From Candidatus Aminicenantes bacterium UBA876 (GTDB lineage: Bacteria; Acidobacteriota; Aminicenantia; UBA2199), in NCBI GenBank assembly GCA_002294665.1, contig DBFQ01000003.1, positions 1 to 6,638 on the forward strand: 6,638 bases of DNA. Reading direction: 5' to 3'. Position 1 is the stretch's first letter, and every line of letters starts with the position of its first letter. The notes under the pieces are model-generated. The model searched no databases. It was not told where the DNA came from and saw only the letters and a program-made list of their open reading frames with translations. The position numbers were made by a program, and so were the translations under genes. Below, piece after piece: positions 1-5,541 of the stretch.

Positions 1-1
1 G

Positions 2-370
2 CCGCGAGGATCTCATCAGGCGGATTGCACAGGCTGTGGGGTATGCGTGGAAGTATGTCCCGTGGATTCGATCACGCTGGAAAACGCTGTGGCGGATATC
101 GACATGGTAACCTGTATCCATTGCGGTCTGTGCCACGATGCCTGTCCGGTTGATGCCGTACGCCACGACAGTGAACGAATTCCCGAAGAAATCAGCGTGA
201 ATGTGTCACGTACCCTGGAATTCATGGATGCCTGCCGGCGTCTTCTGGGCGCCGGGGAAGACCGCAAATGTCTGGAACGCATGGTTCGCCATTTCCGCAA
301 AGAGAAAAAAGTGGTTGAGTCCACCCTGGTCCAGCTGGAAGCGATGGTGAATCAAGGAAAGACGACATGA
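2..370 (+). CDS. Two-[4Fe-4S] ferredoxin-type protein, C-terminal part (5' end outside window)
   Basis: The reading frame is open from the first bases, so the true start lies upstream; GTG at 47 is not the start because it would cut into the first cluster motif. The visible 122 residues carry two classic CxxCxxCxxxCP motifs: C9, C12, C15, C19 and C38, C41, C44, C48, counted from base 2. They bind two [4Fe-4S] clusters and mark an electron carrier or an electron-carrying subunit. A charged, probably helical tail of about 70 residues follows, rich in Arg, Lys and Glu. Such motifs also end RnfB-like subunits, so without the N-terminus I cannot tell a small ferredoxin from the end of a larger protein. 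The stop overlaps the radical SAM start (ATGA, 367-370), which implies translational coupling; the likely role is delivering electrons to that enzyme (inference). Confidence 0.88.
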   Translation, partial: PRGSHQADCTGCGVCVEVCPVDSITLENAVADIDMVTCIHCGLCHDACPVDAVRHDSERIPEEISVNVSRTLEFMDACRRLLGAGEDRKCLERMVRHFRKEKKVVESTLVQLEAMVNQGKTT

Positions 371-1332
371 CCTCACCCTGCCACGCGCCCGGGGATATCG
401 TTTTCGGGCCGGTGCCTTCAAGGCGCCTGGGGCAAAGCCTGGGCATCAATCACATTCCGTCCAAGCATTGCACCTACTCCTGCATCTACTGCCAGCTGGG
501 GCGTACCGACCGCATGACAATCGAGCGCAGGGAGTTCTACCCGCCTGATGAGATCCTCGCGGCTGTAACGAATAAGCTGGCCGCAACTGAGAAGAACGGT
601 GAAACCGTGGATTACCTGACCTTTGTTCCCGACGGCGAACCCACCCTGGACATCCACCTGGAAAGGGAGATCGATCTGCTCCGCTCTCGGAATATCCCGA
701 TCGCGGTGATTACGAATGCGTCGTTGATCGACAATCCGGAAGTACGGCGGGCCCTGGCGAAAGCCGACTGGGTGTCTCTAAAGATGGATGCCGTGGATGA
801 AAAGACCTGGCGCGCCGTGGATCGGCCCCATGGTTCTTTGAGCCTGGACGCCATCCTGGAGGGCGCGCTGGCTTTTTCGCGCGGGTTTTCCGGGAAACTG
901 GTTACGGAAACCATGCTGGTCAGCGGGGTCAATGATACAACCGCAGTTCTGGAAGAGCTGGCGGCTTTCCTGGATCTGCTTCGCCCCGGGACGGCATATC
1001 TTTCCATCCCCATTCGCCCGCCGGCCGAATCCGGGGTACGCGCTCCGGATGCGACCGCCATGACCCGGGCCTGGCGCATTTTGAGCGCCCCCGTTGACAA
1101 GGTGGAGACCCTGACCGGTTACGAGGGCAACGCTTTCGCCGCCAGCGGCGACGTGGCGGCGGACCTGCTCAGTATCACCGCGGTCCATCCCATGCGTGAA
1201 GACGCCGTCGAGGAACTGCTGGCCCGCTCAGGGGGGGGCCGGGACATCGTCGAGCGCCTGGTGGCGGAAGGGAAAATCCTGCGTACCGAGTTCGACGGCT
1301 TCCGCTTTTACCTGCGCAACTTCAAGACTTAA
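367..1332 (+). CDS. Radical SAM protein, COG0731 / TYW1-like
   Basis: This is a complete 321-residue cytosolic enzyme. The CxxxCxxC motif at C35, C39 and C42, followed by QLG, binds the [4Fe-4S] cluster that cleaves S-adenosylmethionine. Upstream is GPVPSRRLG (residues 14-22); downstream are GEPT (90-93), VITNAS (114-119) and a SLKMDA segment (137-142), all typical of the COG0731 group related to wyosine-tRNA synthase TYW1/Taw1. Residues about 265-320 look like a small winged-helix-type tail. Bacteria do not normally make wyosine, so the substrate of bacterial members is uncertain and no gene symbol is given. The start at 367 has AAGGA (354-358) 8 bases upstream and overlaps the ferredoxin stop, suggesting co-translation and a donor/enzyme pair. 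It ends 20 bases before a convergent gene. Confidence 0.9.
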   Translation: MTSPCHAPGDIVFGPVPSRRLGQSLGINHIPSKHCTYSCIYCQLGRTDRMTIERREFYPPDEILAAVTNKLAATEKNGETVDYLTFVPDGEPTLDIHLEREIDLLRSRNIPIAVITNASLIDNPEVRRALAKADWVSLKMDAVDEKTWRAVDRPHGSLSLDAILEGALAFSRGFSGKLVTETMLVSGVNDTTAVLEELAAFLDLLRPGTAYLSIPIRPPAESGVRAPDATAMTRAWRILSAPVDKVETLTGYEGNAFAASGDVAADLLSITAVHPMREDAVEELLARSGGGRDIVERLVAEGKILRTEFDGFRFYLRNFKT

Positions 1333-1352
1333 CCTGCATTTTCAACCCCGAT

Positions 1353-1832
1353 TTATCTGTCGCGGGAATAGCGCTTGAGTGTTTTCAAGTAGAGGTTGCG
1401 TTGCTGCGGGGTTGCCGCGTACCAGGTGAGTTTCTTGTCTGTTCCCGCCGTGCTGCCGATGATGGCGCCACTGATCAACCCCAGCGGGACCAGAAACACC
1501 GGGGGACCCAGGAGAGTTTCCGGGTCGACATGAATGGCGTGGCCGATGAGGAAACCCGCGCCGCCGCCCAGGATCAATCCCGGGACGAATTTTGATTTTC
1601 GCAGCACCCGGACCGTGCGGACCTGGTCCAGCCTGATGCCGGTTTCCCGGTCTGTGGTTTTTTCGTAAACCAGCAAGGAGTCGGGTTGAACGCGCAAGAG
1701 TTCCCCGCGCACCAGGCGGTTTCCCTGTAACTGTACTTCGACAAGGGCGCCGTGCTGCCTGCGCGCAGTCAGTGGAGCCTGAACGGCCACGAAAAAGATG
1801 AGCGCCAATGCGATCGTGGATCTAAAAATCAT
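1353..1832 (-). CDS. Exported small protein with short beta domain and two Gly-rich membrane segments
   Basis: The 159-residue protein starts at the ATG at 1832. Residues 1-23 form a signal peptide with a basic start, a hydrophobic core and a likely cleavage after LTA. Residues 28-78 are rich in short beta strands around VRGELLRVQPDSLLV and resemble small SH3- or Sm-like barrels found in exported proteins of unknown function. Two glycine-rich hydrophobic stretches, about 83-101 and 112-130, could form a membrane hairpin of glycine-zipper type; a polar tail follows. I do not recognise a named family. An upstream GTG at 1877 would add 15 residues, but they would mask the signal peptide, and a candidate promoter -10 lies beside that codon, so 1832 is preferred. 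No clear Shine-Dalgarno precedes 1832. TTG at 1844 is a further alternative. Confidence 0.7.
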   Translation of the reverse strand: MIFRSTIALALIFFVAVQAPLTARRQHGALVEVQLQGNRLVRGELLRVQPDSLLVYEKTTDRETGIRLDQVRTVRVLRKSKFVPGLILGGGAGFLIGHAIHVDPETLLGPPVFLVPLGLISGAIIGSTAGTDKKLTWYAATPQQRNLYLKTLKRYSRDR

Positions 1833-1851
1833 GAGTGTATTCAATATACTC
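1833..1851. repeat. 19-bp near-perfect palindrome touching a start codon
   Basis: The half-sites GAGTGTATT (1833-1841) and AATATACTC (1843-1851) flank a single central C; eight of nine positions pair. The site lies directly upstream of the ATG at 1832 and downstream of the candidate promoter, where a repressor or an RNA hairpin would block transcription or translation of the glycine-rich membrane protein. Its operator role is inferred from symmetry and position only. Confidence 0.4.
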
Positions 1852-1867
1852 TGCCCCCCCGGTTTCA

Positions 1868-1896
1868 ATTCGAGCACAGCTTCGGCATTCAGTCAA
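1868..1896 (-). promoter_or_regulatory. Candidate sigma-70-type promoter for the 1832-1353 gene
   Basis: Read on the minus strand, TTGACT (1896-1891) is separated by 17 bases from TCGAAT (1873-1868). These match the -35 and -10 consensus at five and four of six positions. Transcription would begin near 1861, giving a leader of about 29 bases that contains the palindrome. The -10 is weak, so this is only a candidate. If real, this gene can be expressed separately from the DUF4846 gene. Confidence 0.3.
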
Positions 1897-1922
1897 GAAA
1901 AAAAACAATTTGAACCGCTTCA
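1897..1922 (-). terminator. Weak terminator-like T-tract after the DUF4846 gene
   Basis: On the minus strand, the DUF4846 stop codon is followed by a short hairpin (TGAA-GCGG-TTCA, only 4 bp, overlapping the stop) and then, after a few bases, a run of eight T (1905-1898). The T-tract is convincing but the stem is very short, so any termination would be inefficient. Confidence 0.22.
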
Positions 1923-2804
1923 GTCAGCCGACTTTTCCGCTGTTGCGAAAGCGCGCAGGCTATCGGCATGAAAGGTCCATTCGGGCGTGACCAGGGTATC
2001 TGACTCCGGGAGGCGGTACCAGGGAGAGAGCTTTGCATCATCTGGATTTTTGAGCACGTGCATCTCCTGGGCGGGCATGTAGCTCTGCGCCAGCAGGAAA
2101 ACCAGTTCCCCGGATTGTGCATGCCGGGCCAGGTCCACAACCAGTACGGCGTGACCGGGAAAGCCTCCCTCCACGAAGACATCGCCGCTGCGGATCTGGT
2201 TCAGGGGCCTGGGCGTCATTTCCCGCTGCAGCGAGTGGCTGCCGGCATAGATGAACAGGGTCGTCAGGTAGCGGCGCAAAGAGGAGTATGACCGGTCCGC
2301 TGTGGCCCGGTGTTTCCACGTGACGCGGTTGTTGCGCACGACCGGGCGTTCTCCTTGGGCCCAGCGGGCAAAAGGGAAAACATCCCCGCAGGTAAAGTGA
2401 AAGCAGATTTCGCTTGAGCGGCCGTTGGAAAAAAGGTACTCAGCCCGAAGGCGAATCACCGCGTCGGCGCATTGCTGCAGGTTCCGCGGCCCGGTGTCGA
2501 GGGCGATCACCGCATGGTGGGCGGCCTGGTTGGCCTTGAGCGTCCCGTTGAACAGCCGAACCGGGCTGCCGGCGGGTTTCAGCGGCAGGCGGCGCAGCCA
2601 TTGGGCGAATGAGCCCGGCTCGACCATTGTGCGCCGATATCCGGGGGGCGGCGCGATGCGCTCCTGAATGGGCGCGATGATCTCTTCCCGGGACAACCAT
2701 GGATATGGGGGGTTGATGCTTTGTGAAAACCCGAAAAAAGACAGTCCTGCCAGGAAAACCGGTACCCGGATCCAGCTGCCGCGTCGAGACATTGGTTTCG
2801 CCAT
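1920..2804 (-). CDS. DUF4846 family exported protein
   Basis: This is a 294-residue protein. Residues 1-28 look like a signal peptide (two basic clusters, then a hydrophobic stretch VPVFLAGLSFFGF). The mature part shows DUF4846 hallmarks as I recall them: FAQWLRRLPLKPAG (66-79), LFNGTLKANQAAHHAVI (84-100), LQQCADAVIRLRAEYLF (109-125), GDVFVEGGFPGHAVLVVD (207-224) and LLAQSYMPAQEMHVLKNP (237-254). Length fits the family, whose function is unknown. Cys112 at a helix start and His218 in a strand after a GD motif resemble the Cys/His layout of NlpC/P60-type hydrolases, so a cell-envelope hydrolase is possible (inference). AGGA sits 6 bases before ATG 2804, which settles the start; the frame is open further upstream to 3326 but lies there on top of the VOC gene. 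It follows that gene by 35 bases, probably in one transcript. Confidence 0.88.
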   Translation of the reverse strand: MAKPMSRRGSWIRVPVFLAGLSFFGFSQSINPPYPWLSREEIIAPIQERIAPPPGYRRTMVEPGSFAQWLRRLPLKPAGSPVRLFNGTLKANQAAHHAVIALDTGPRNLQQCADAVIRLRAEYLFSNGRSSEICFHFTCGDVFPFARWAQGERPVVRNNRVTWKHRATADRSYSSLRRYLTTLFIYAGSHSLQREMTPRPLNQIRSGDVFVEGGFPGHAVLVVDLARHAQSGELVFLLAQSYMPAQEMHVLKNPDDAKLSPWYRLPESDTLVTPEWTFHADSLRAFATAEKSAD

Positions 2805-2810
2805 GCCGCA

Positions 2811-2814
2811 TCCT
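2811..2814 (-). promoter_or_regulatory. Ribosome binding site fixing the DUF4846 start
   Basis: On the minus strand, AGGA precedes the ATG at 2804 by 6 bases. This supports that start over longer forms that would run through the upstream VOC gene, and places a signal peptide at the N-terminus. Confidence 0.6.
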
Positions 2815-2839
2815 GCCCGGATCGGGCGGAATGGCCCGG

Positions 2840-3196
2840 TCAGGGCTGTTGCACGAAGCCCAGGTCCAGGCCGTGGCAGTCGCGGGCTTGCAGCAGGCGT
2901 ACGCCGTTGGGCATGGTGTCCGGGCCGGAAAGGATCTCCACGCCTTCCCTTCCCAGGTGGGCCAGCGTGGCGTCCATGTCGCTGACGAAAAAGCCCAGGG
3001 AAATTCCCGCCGGGAGTTCGACCGGGCCTTCGCTCTGGATGAATTCCACCTCGATGCCGCCGCCGTCCATGAAAACGATCTCCATGCCCGGGCGCGGCGA
3101 GAAGCGCCGAGCCACGTTCATGCCCAGCACCCTTGAGTAGAATTCGATCGAGCGCTCCAGGTCGGTTGTGCGCAAAGTAATGAAATTGACGTTCAT
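2840..3196 (-). CDS. VOC (glyoxalase/bleomycin-resistance fold) protein, atypical metal site
   Basis: A complete 118-residue protein, the usual length of a single-domain VOC protein. Two beta-alpha-beta-beta-beta modules are visible: ITLRTTDLERSIEFYSRVLG (6-25) with the IEVEF strand (48-52), and LGFFVSDMDATLAHL (67-81) ending in ARDCHGLDLGF (104-114). By-eye comparison with glyoxalase-like members shows Phe5 and Ser66 where metal-binding His is usual and Gly113 in place of the final Glu; only the Glu at 49 or 51 remains. A standard metal-dependent glyoxalase or dioxygenase is therefore unlikely; a ligand-binding or metal-independent role is possible. The reaction cannot be named. It is the first gene of a minus-strand group and its start abuts a candidate extended -10 element. 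Confidence 0.85.
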   Translation of the reverse strand: MNVNFITLRTTDLERSIEFYSRVLGMNVARRFSPRPGMEIVFMDGGGIEVEFIQSEGPVELPAGISLGFFVSDMDATLAHLGREGVEILSGPDTMPNGVRLLQARDCHGLDLGFVQQP

Positions 3197-3202
3197 ACAC
3201 CC

Positions 3203-3211
3203 ATTCTATCA
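3203..3211 (-). promoter_or_regulatory. Candidate extended -10 promoter for the VOC gene
   Basis: On the minus strand, TGATAGAAT matches the extended -10 pattern TGnTATAAT, with five of six matches in the hexamer. The predicted +1 falls about 7 bases downstream, at or next to the ATG at 3196, so the mRNA could be leaderless. This agrees with the lack of a good ribosome binding site there. No convincing -35 was found, as is often so with extended -10 promoters. Confidence 0.35.
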
Positions 3212-3467
3212 CGCCCGAGAAATTTCCGCCGCCGTTCCTCATCTGAACAAAATTCCGCAAACCATGTCCGAACAACAGGTCTTTCAAAACAGGATTCTGG
3301 CCGCAAACGAGCCGGACTCTTTCCATTATTCCGGGGAAATCGGGACCAGGCTACGGCAAACAATAGTCTGGCTCAGCCCAGAACCATTTCTAAAAAAACT
3401 TATGATCAACTCCGAAAGCCTGAAAAGTATAGGGCAATCTACTGTTATATGGGCTGTTTTAAAAATT

Positions 3468-3488
3468 ATTGATTTTTGGGGAATCAAT
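3468..3488. repeat. Inverted repeat upstream of the thioredoxin-like gene
   Basis: ATTGATT (3468-3474) and AATCAAT (3482-3488) are perfect inverted repeats separated by TTTGGGG. The repeat lies 35 bases before the ribosome binding site of the 3534 gene. It could be an operator or a weak RNA hairpin; the AT-rich stem makes chance occurrence possible. Confidence 0.3.
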
Positions 3489-3522
3489 TCCGCCTCTGGA
3501 AAAGAAGTTGCTCTCATTCCGC

Positions 3523-3536
3523 GGAGGGAACGCTTG
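3523..3536 (+). promoter_or_regulatory. Ribosome binding site and TTG start of the thioredoxin-like gene
   Basis: GGAGG (3523-3527) is followed after 6 bases by TTG (3534-3536). It is among the strongest Shine-Dalgarno matches in the window and decides for a TTG start over upstream ATG codons in the same open frame, none of which has such a site. Confidence 0.7.
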
Positions 3537-4079
3537 AAACAAAATAGATGGAAGATCTTTCGGGGTGCGGGTCTGACTGTTGTGATCATTTTGGGATGCA
3601 TCATCCTGAGACAACAGCGGATTCATGATGGCATTCATTCCACGGTTGGCCACACACTCAGCGGCAACGAAATCATGGCCATGAAGTTTATCCCCGTTGG
3701 CCGGAAAGACCCTTCCAGCCGCAATATCCGTTTTGATGGCCCGGCCTTTGTATTCATTTTTGAATCTCCCTGTGTTCCCTGTAATGACAACATTCCCTAT
3801 TGGAACAATATCTGCCGCATGGTGGATGGCCGGGCCCGCTGCCTGGCTGTTCTCACCGGAGCCTCTGGTGAGGGGTCAAAAATCCTGGATAATCGGCTTG
3901 ATTTCCCTCTATATCGCCCCGAAGACTGGGAAGCTTTTTCCAGGGCCTTGGGCCTGGGAGAGGACGGCGCAGCCCTGACCCTGTTCATATGTGACGGGAA
4001 AATCCTTGAGATTTACCGGGGACGTTTTGCGGGTGACGCATTCGCCCACTTTGTCAACGCGTGCAAGTTCAATCTTTGA
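3534..4079 (+). CDS. Membrane-anchored thioredoxin-like protein with CVPC motif
   Basis: A 181-residue protein starting at TTG after a strong GGAGG. A basic N-terminus is followed by one hydrophobic segment (about 11-25). This is either a membrane anchor facing outward or, since ILGC (19-22) resembles a lipobox, a lipoprotein signal. The outer part has the thioredoxin-like pattern: strand AFVFIFE (71-77), CVPC (C80, C83) at the start of a helix, and a late strand pair LTLFICDGKILEIYRG (148-163) like TlpA/ResA proteins. By eye, the site of the usual cis-proline before that strand holds Ala147 or Leu148. Extra cysteines occur at 94, 103, 153 and 177. The likely role is thiol-disulfide exchange outside the cytoplasm, though the altered motif leaves activity uncertain. 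It is the first gene of a same-strand trio with a propeller and a Cys-rich secreted mini-protein. Confidence 0.72.
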   Translation: MKQNRWKIFRGAGLTVVIILGCIILRQQRIHDGIHSTVGHTLSGNEIMAMKFIPVGRKDPSSRNIRFDGPAFVFIFESPCVPCNDNIPYWNNICRMVDGRARCLAVLTGASGEGSKILDNRLDFPLYRPEDWEAFSRALGLGEDGAALTLFICDGKILEIYRGRFAGDAFAHFVNACKFNL

Positions 4080-4090
4080 AGAAGCGGGAA

Positions 4091-4139
4091 GTTGAGAGAG
4101 TTGAGGGTGGAAACTGAGTTGGAAAGTCAGTAAGTTGAA
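4091..4139 (+). repeat. Degenerate GTTGA direct repeats in the cassette's internal gap
   Basis: Four copies of GTTGA/GTTGG followed by a purine begin at 4091, 4100, 4118 and 4134 (steps of 9, 18 and 16 bases), embedded in purine-rich sequence between the thioredoxin-like and propeller genes. The composition differs from the flanking genes. It may be a binding array, a decayed dispersed repeat or simple-sequence drift. Confidence 0.4.
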
Positions 4140-4166
4140 TCGCTGAAAAAACAGCATGAACGTAGT

Positions 4167-4170
4167 GAGG
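4167..4170 (+). promoter_or_regulatory. Ribosome binding site deciding the propeller start
   Basis: GAGG lies 6 bases before ATG 4177. This favours 4177 over the in-frame ATG at 4156, which has no such site and would put seven extra residues before the signal peptide. Confidence 0.65.
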
Positions 4171-4176
4171 TGTAAA

Positions 4177-5235
4177 ATGAAACGAATTTTCTTGTTGCTG
4201 TTATTGCTTTTGTTGAGCGTGTCTCTGGTATTGGCCGCAGACACGGCCGGGAAAATCCGCGTAATCACCGATCCCCGGCCCACCCACGATGAGAGCCGGG
4301 CCCCGCTGCACAATCTGGTGAAGGTCGCGGAGATCAGCGCCGACCTGGAGGATGAATACTTTTTGGTCCGGCCCTGGTGCGTCCGTGCCGATAACCAGGG
4401 AAACATCTACGTGTTCGACCTCAAAGTGCGCAAATTCTTCAAATATGACAAAACCTTCAAACTGATCCGGGTGTTCGGTAATACCGGCCAGGGCCCCGGC
4501 GAATACGCCCCCGGTTCTTCATTGCTGATGTTTGATATCGACAAAAATGGTTATCTGCATGTGATTGATCACATGGGGCGCAAGTATTTGAAATTGGACG
4601 GCAACGGACAATCCATTGAAGAATTTCGATTTCAAAATCATTCAGTTGGGCCGGCGTATCCGGTATTCGATTCGATGGGGAATCTGTTTGTTTATCATCT
4701 GGAACGAAACGGTATCTCTTTGATGTCCAGGGAGGGAGAAATCCATCACACGTTCCTCTCCCTGCAGGATTACGCCTGCAGCCTGTATCGACGCATTCCG
4801 CCGCGAATGTTTTCCCTATGGACTTCGCCTGAGCCCTTTTCAACCGTGATTCGCCCCTTGCCCGGAGGCCGGGCCGCAGTTTACCTTATGGTTACATCCA
4901 CCCTCTACCTGTTGGGCGATCGCCGTATTGAAAAACAGATACGCATCTGGCCCCGGGAGCAATTGAGCCATTTCAGGAAATCGCTTTCCAGGGATAACCC
5001 TCGCATCAAGAATTCCGTGACCTTCATGTTCATGAGGTTTTTTCTTGACAATGATTGTGCCGGTCGATTCTATCTGCAACCCCCCGGATATCGGCCCCTT
5101 CTCAAACTGGATCTGGATGGCAGCTTGATCAAGCGTCTGCAGGTTCCGGAAAAGGCCGTTTTTCATTCCAAGCGCAACCACTTGTTTTTTGCCACCTGGG
5201 AAGACCGGGTTTTCGTGTTGAAGGAGGAATCATGA
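4177..5235 (+). CDS. Secreted 6-bladed beta-propeller protein (NHL-like repeats)
   Basis: A 352-residue protein with a textbook signal peptide: MKR, eight consecutive leucines (6-13), and cleavage near LVLA/AD (20-21). There is no lipobox, so a soluble exported protein is expected. Propeller blades are visible as NQGNIYVFD (73-81) followed by KFFKYD and VFGNTGQGPGEY (99-110), then KNGYLHVID (123-131) with RKYLKLDGNG, SMGNLFVYH (166-174), and later GRFYLQPPGYRPLLKLDLDG (296-315). The VFGxxGxGPGE turn is typical of the 6-bladed beta-propeller proteins common in Bacteroidota and Aminicenantes. Only about four blades are well conserved; 190-290 is divergent. These proteins have no assigned enzymatic activity; binding or scaffolding is the usual guess. 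The gene follows the thioredoxin-like gene after 97 bases and overlaps the Cys-rich peptide gene by ATGA, so coupling with the peptide is likely. Confidence 0.82.
   Translation: MKRIFLLLLLLLLSVSLVLAADTAGKIRVITDPRPTHDESRAPLHNLVKVAEISADLEDEYFLVRPWCVRADNQGNIYVFDLKVRKFFKYDKTFKLIRVFGNTGQGPGEYAPGSSLLMFDIDKNGYLHVIDHMGRKYLKLDGNGQSIEEFRFQNHSVGPAYPVFDSMGNLFVYHLERNGISLMSREGEIHHTFLSLQDYACSLYRRIPPRMFSLWTSPEPFSTVIRPLPGGRAAVYLMVTSTLYLLGDRRIEKQIRIWPREQLSHFRKSLSRDNPRIKNSVTFMFMRFFLDNDCAGRFYLQPPGYRPLLKLDLDGSLIKRLQVPEKAVFHSKRNHLFFATWEDRVFVLKEES
5221..5227 (+). promoter_or_regulatory. Strong ribosome binding site of the Cys-rich peptide gene
   Basis: AAGGAGG, inside the last codons of the propeller gene, lies 4 bases before ATG 5232. 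It shows that the small overlapping gene is translated and fixes its start at the signal peptide rather than at the much longer open frame upstream. Confidence 0.75.
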
Positions 5236-5519
5236 AAAAATATTTTCTGACCGGCATTGTGGGCGCATTGCTGGTTTTATCATCCGTGACTTCGTCATTC
5301 GCGATCGTCCGATGCCTGGGTGTCGGCGACGTGCCCGAATCCGCATGCTTTGAGGATGACATTGAAGTCATCCATTACCGCATCAATGCACTCTGCATCG
5401 GATGGTACATTTGCCGCATAACCTATCGTTTTATCTGCATTGACTCACGTGACGGCCTGCCTTATCCAAGAACAGCATATGTTGATGTGGTTGATTACAA
5501 ATGTCCCGGCTGGCGATAA
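5232..5519 (+). CDS. Secreted six-cysteine mini-protein precursor
   Basis: A 95-residue precursor. Residues 1-24 form a signal peptide (MKK, a hydrophobic core TGIVGALLVL, cleavage after SSFA). The predicted mature part is about 71 residues with cysteines at 28, 39, 55, 61, 69 and 91. Six is compatible with three disulfides in an oxidising compartment. The centre alternates hydrophobic and aromatic residues (LCIGWYICRITYRFICI, 54-70), suggesting a beta hairpin. I recognise no family. The arrangement of signal peptide, Cys-rich mature part and an adjacent propeller recalls NVEALA-type peptides, but that signature is absent. The gene has a strong AAGGAGG and overlaps the propeller stop (ATGA), so it is real and probably made in fixed ratio with the propeller. 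It could be a small structural, signalling or antagonistic protein. Confidence 0.72.
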   Translation: MKKYFLTGIVGALLVLSSVTSSFAIVRCLGVGDVPESACFEDDIEVIHYRINALCIGWYICRITYRFICIDSRDGLPYPRTAYVDVVDYKCPGWR

Positions 5520-5541
5520 TTCTGAAGAAAGGAATCAGGTC

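Larger units (their letters stand above)
3197..3533. other. Divergent intergenic region without a supported gene
   Basis: These 337 bases separate the minus-strand VOC gene from the plus-strand thioredoxin-like gene. The section from about 3390 to 3490 is clearly more AT-rich than its surroundings. The plus-strand frame of the downstream gene is open through all of it, but ATG codons at 3264 and 3402 lack ribosome binding sites and I recognise no domain in the conceptual translation, so it is treated as non-coding. It holds the VOC promoter candidate and an inverted repeat. No plus-strand promoter with both a good -35 and -10 was found. Confidence 0.55.

Noticed and set aside
612..1188. Minus-strand open frames of 136 and 162 residues opposite the radical SAM gene
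   Set aside because: They are antisense shadows of a well-supported gene, with no motifs or ribosome binding sites of their own.
367..1332. Naming the radical SAM gene as a wyosine synthase
   Set aside because: Family membership is at the COG0731 level only, and wyosine is not a normal bacterial tRNA modification.
1920..3326. A 468-residue minus-strand open frame, as if the DUF4846 protein had a long N-terminal extension
   Set aside because: The extra part overlaps the whole VOC gene in another frame, reads as low-complexity Arg/Gly-rich translation, and the ribosome binding site and signal peptide fix the start at 2804.
4091..4139. CRISPR array
   Set aside because: Repeat units are only about 6 bases, unevenly spaced and without spacers of regular length.
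5055..5519. A 154-residue reading of the small peptide gene starting inside the propeller gene
   Set aside because: The extra N-terminus is an out-of-frame shadow of the propeller; AAGGAGG and the signal peptide place the start at 5232.
5232..5519. Assigning the small peptide to the NVEALA family
   Set aside because: The leader ends in SSFA with no NVEALA-like motif; only the gene neighbourhood is similar.
5520..5541. Terminator between the convergent peptide and SPASM genes
   Set aside because: Only a 4-bp CTGA/TCAG pairing and no T-tract on either strand.
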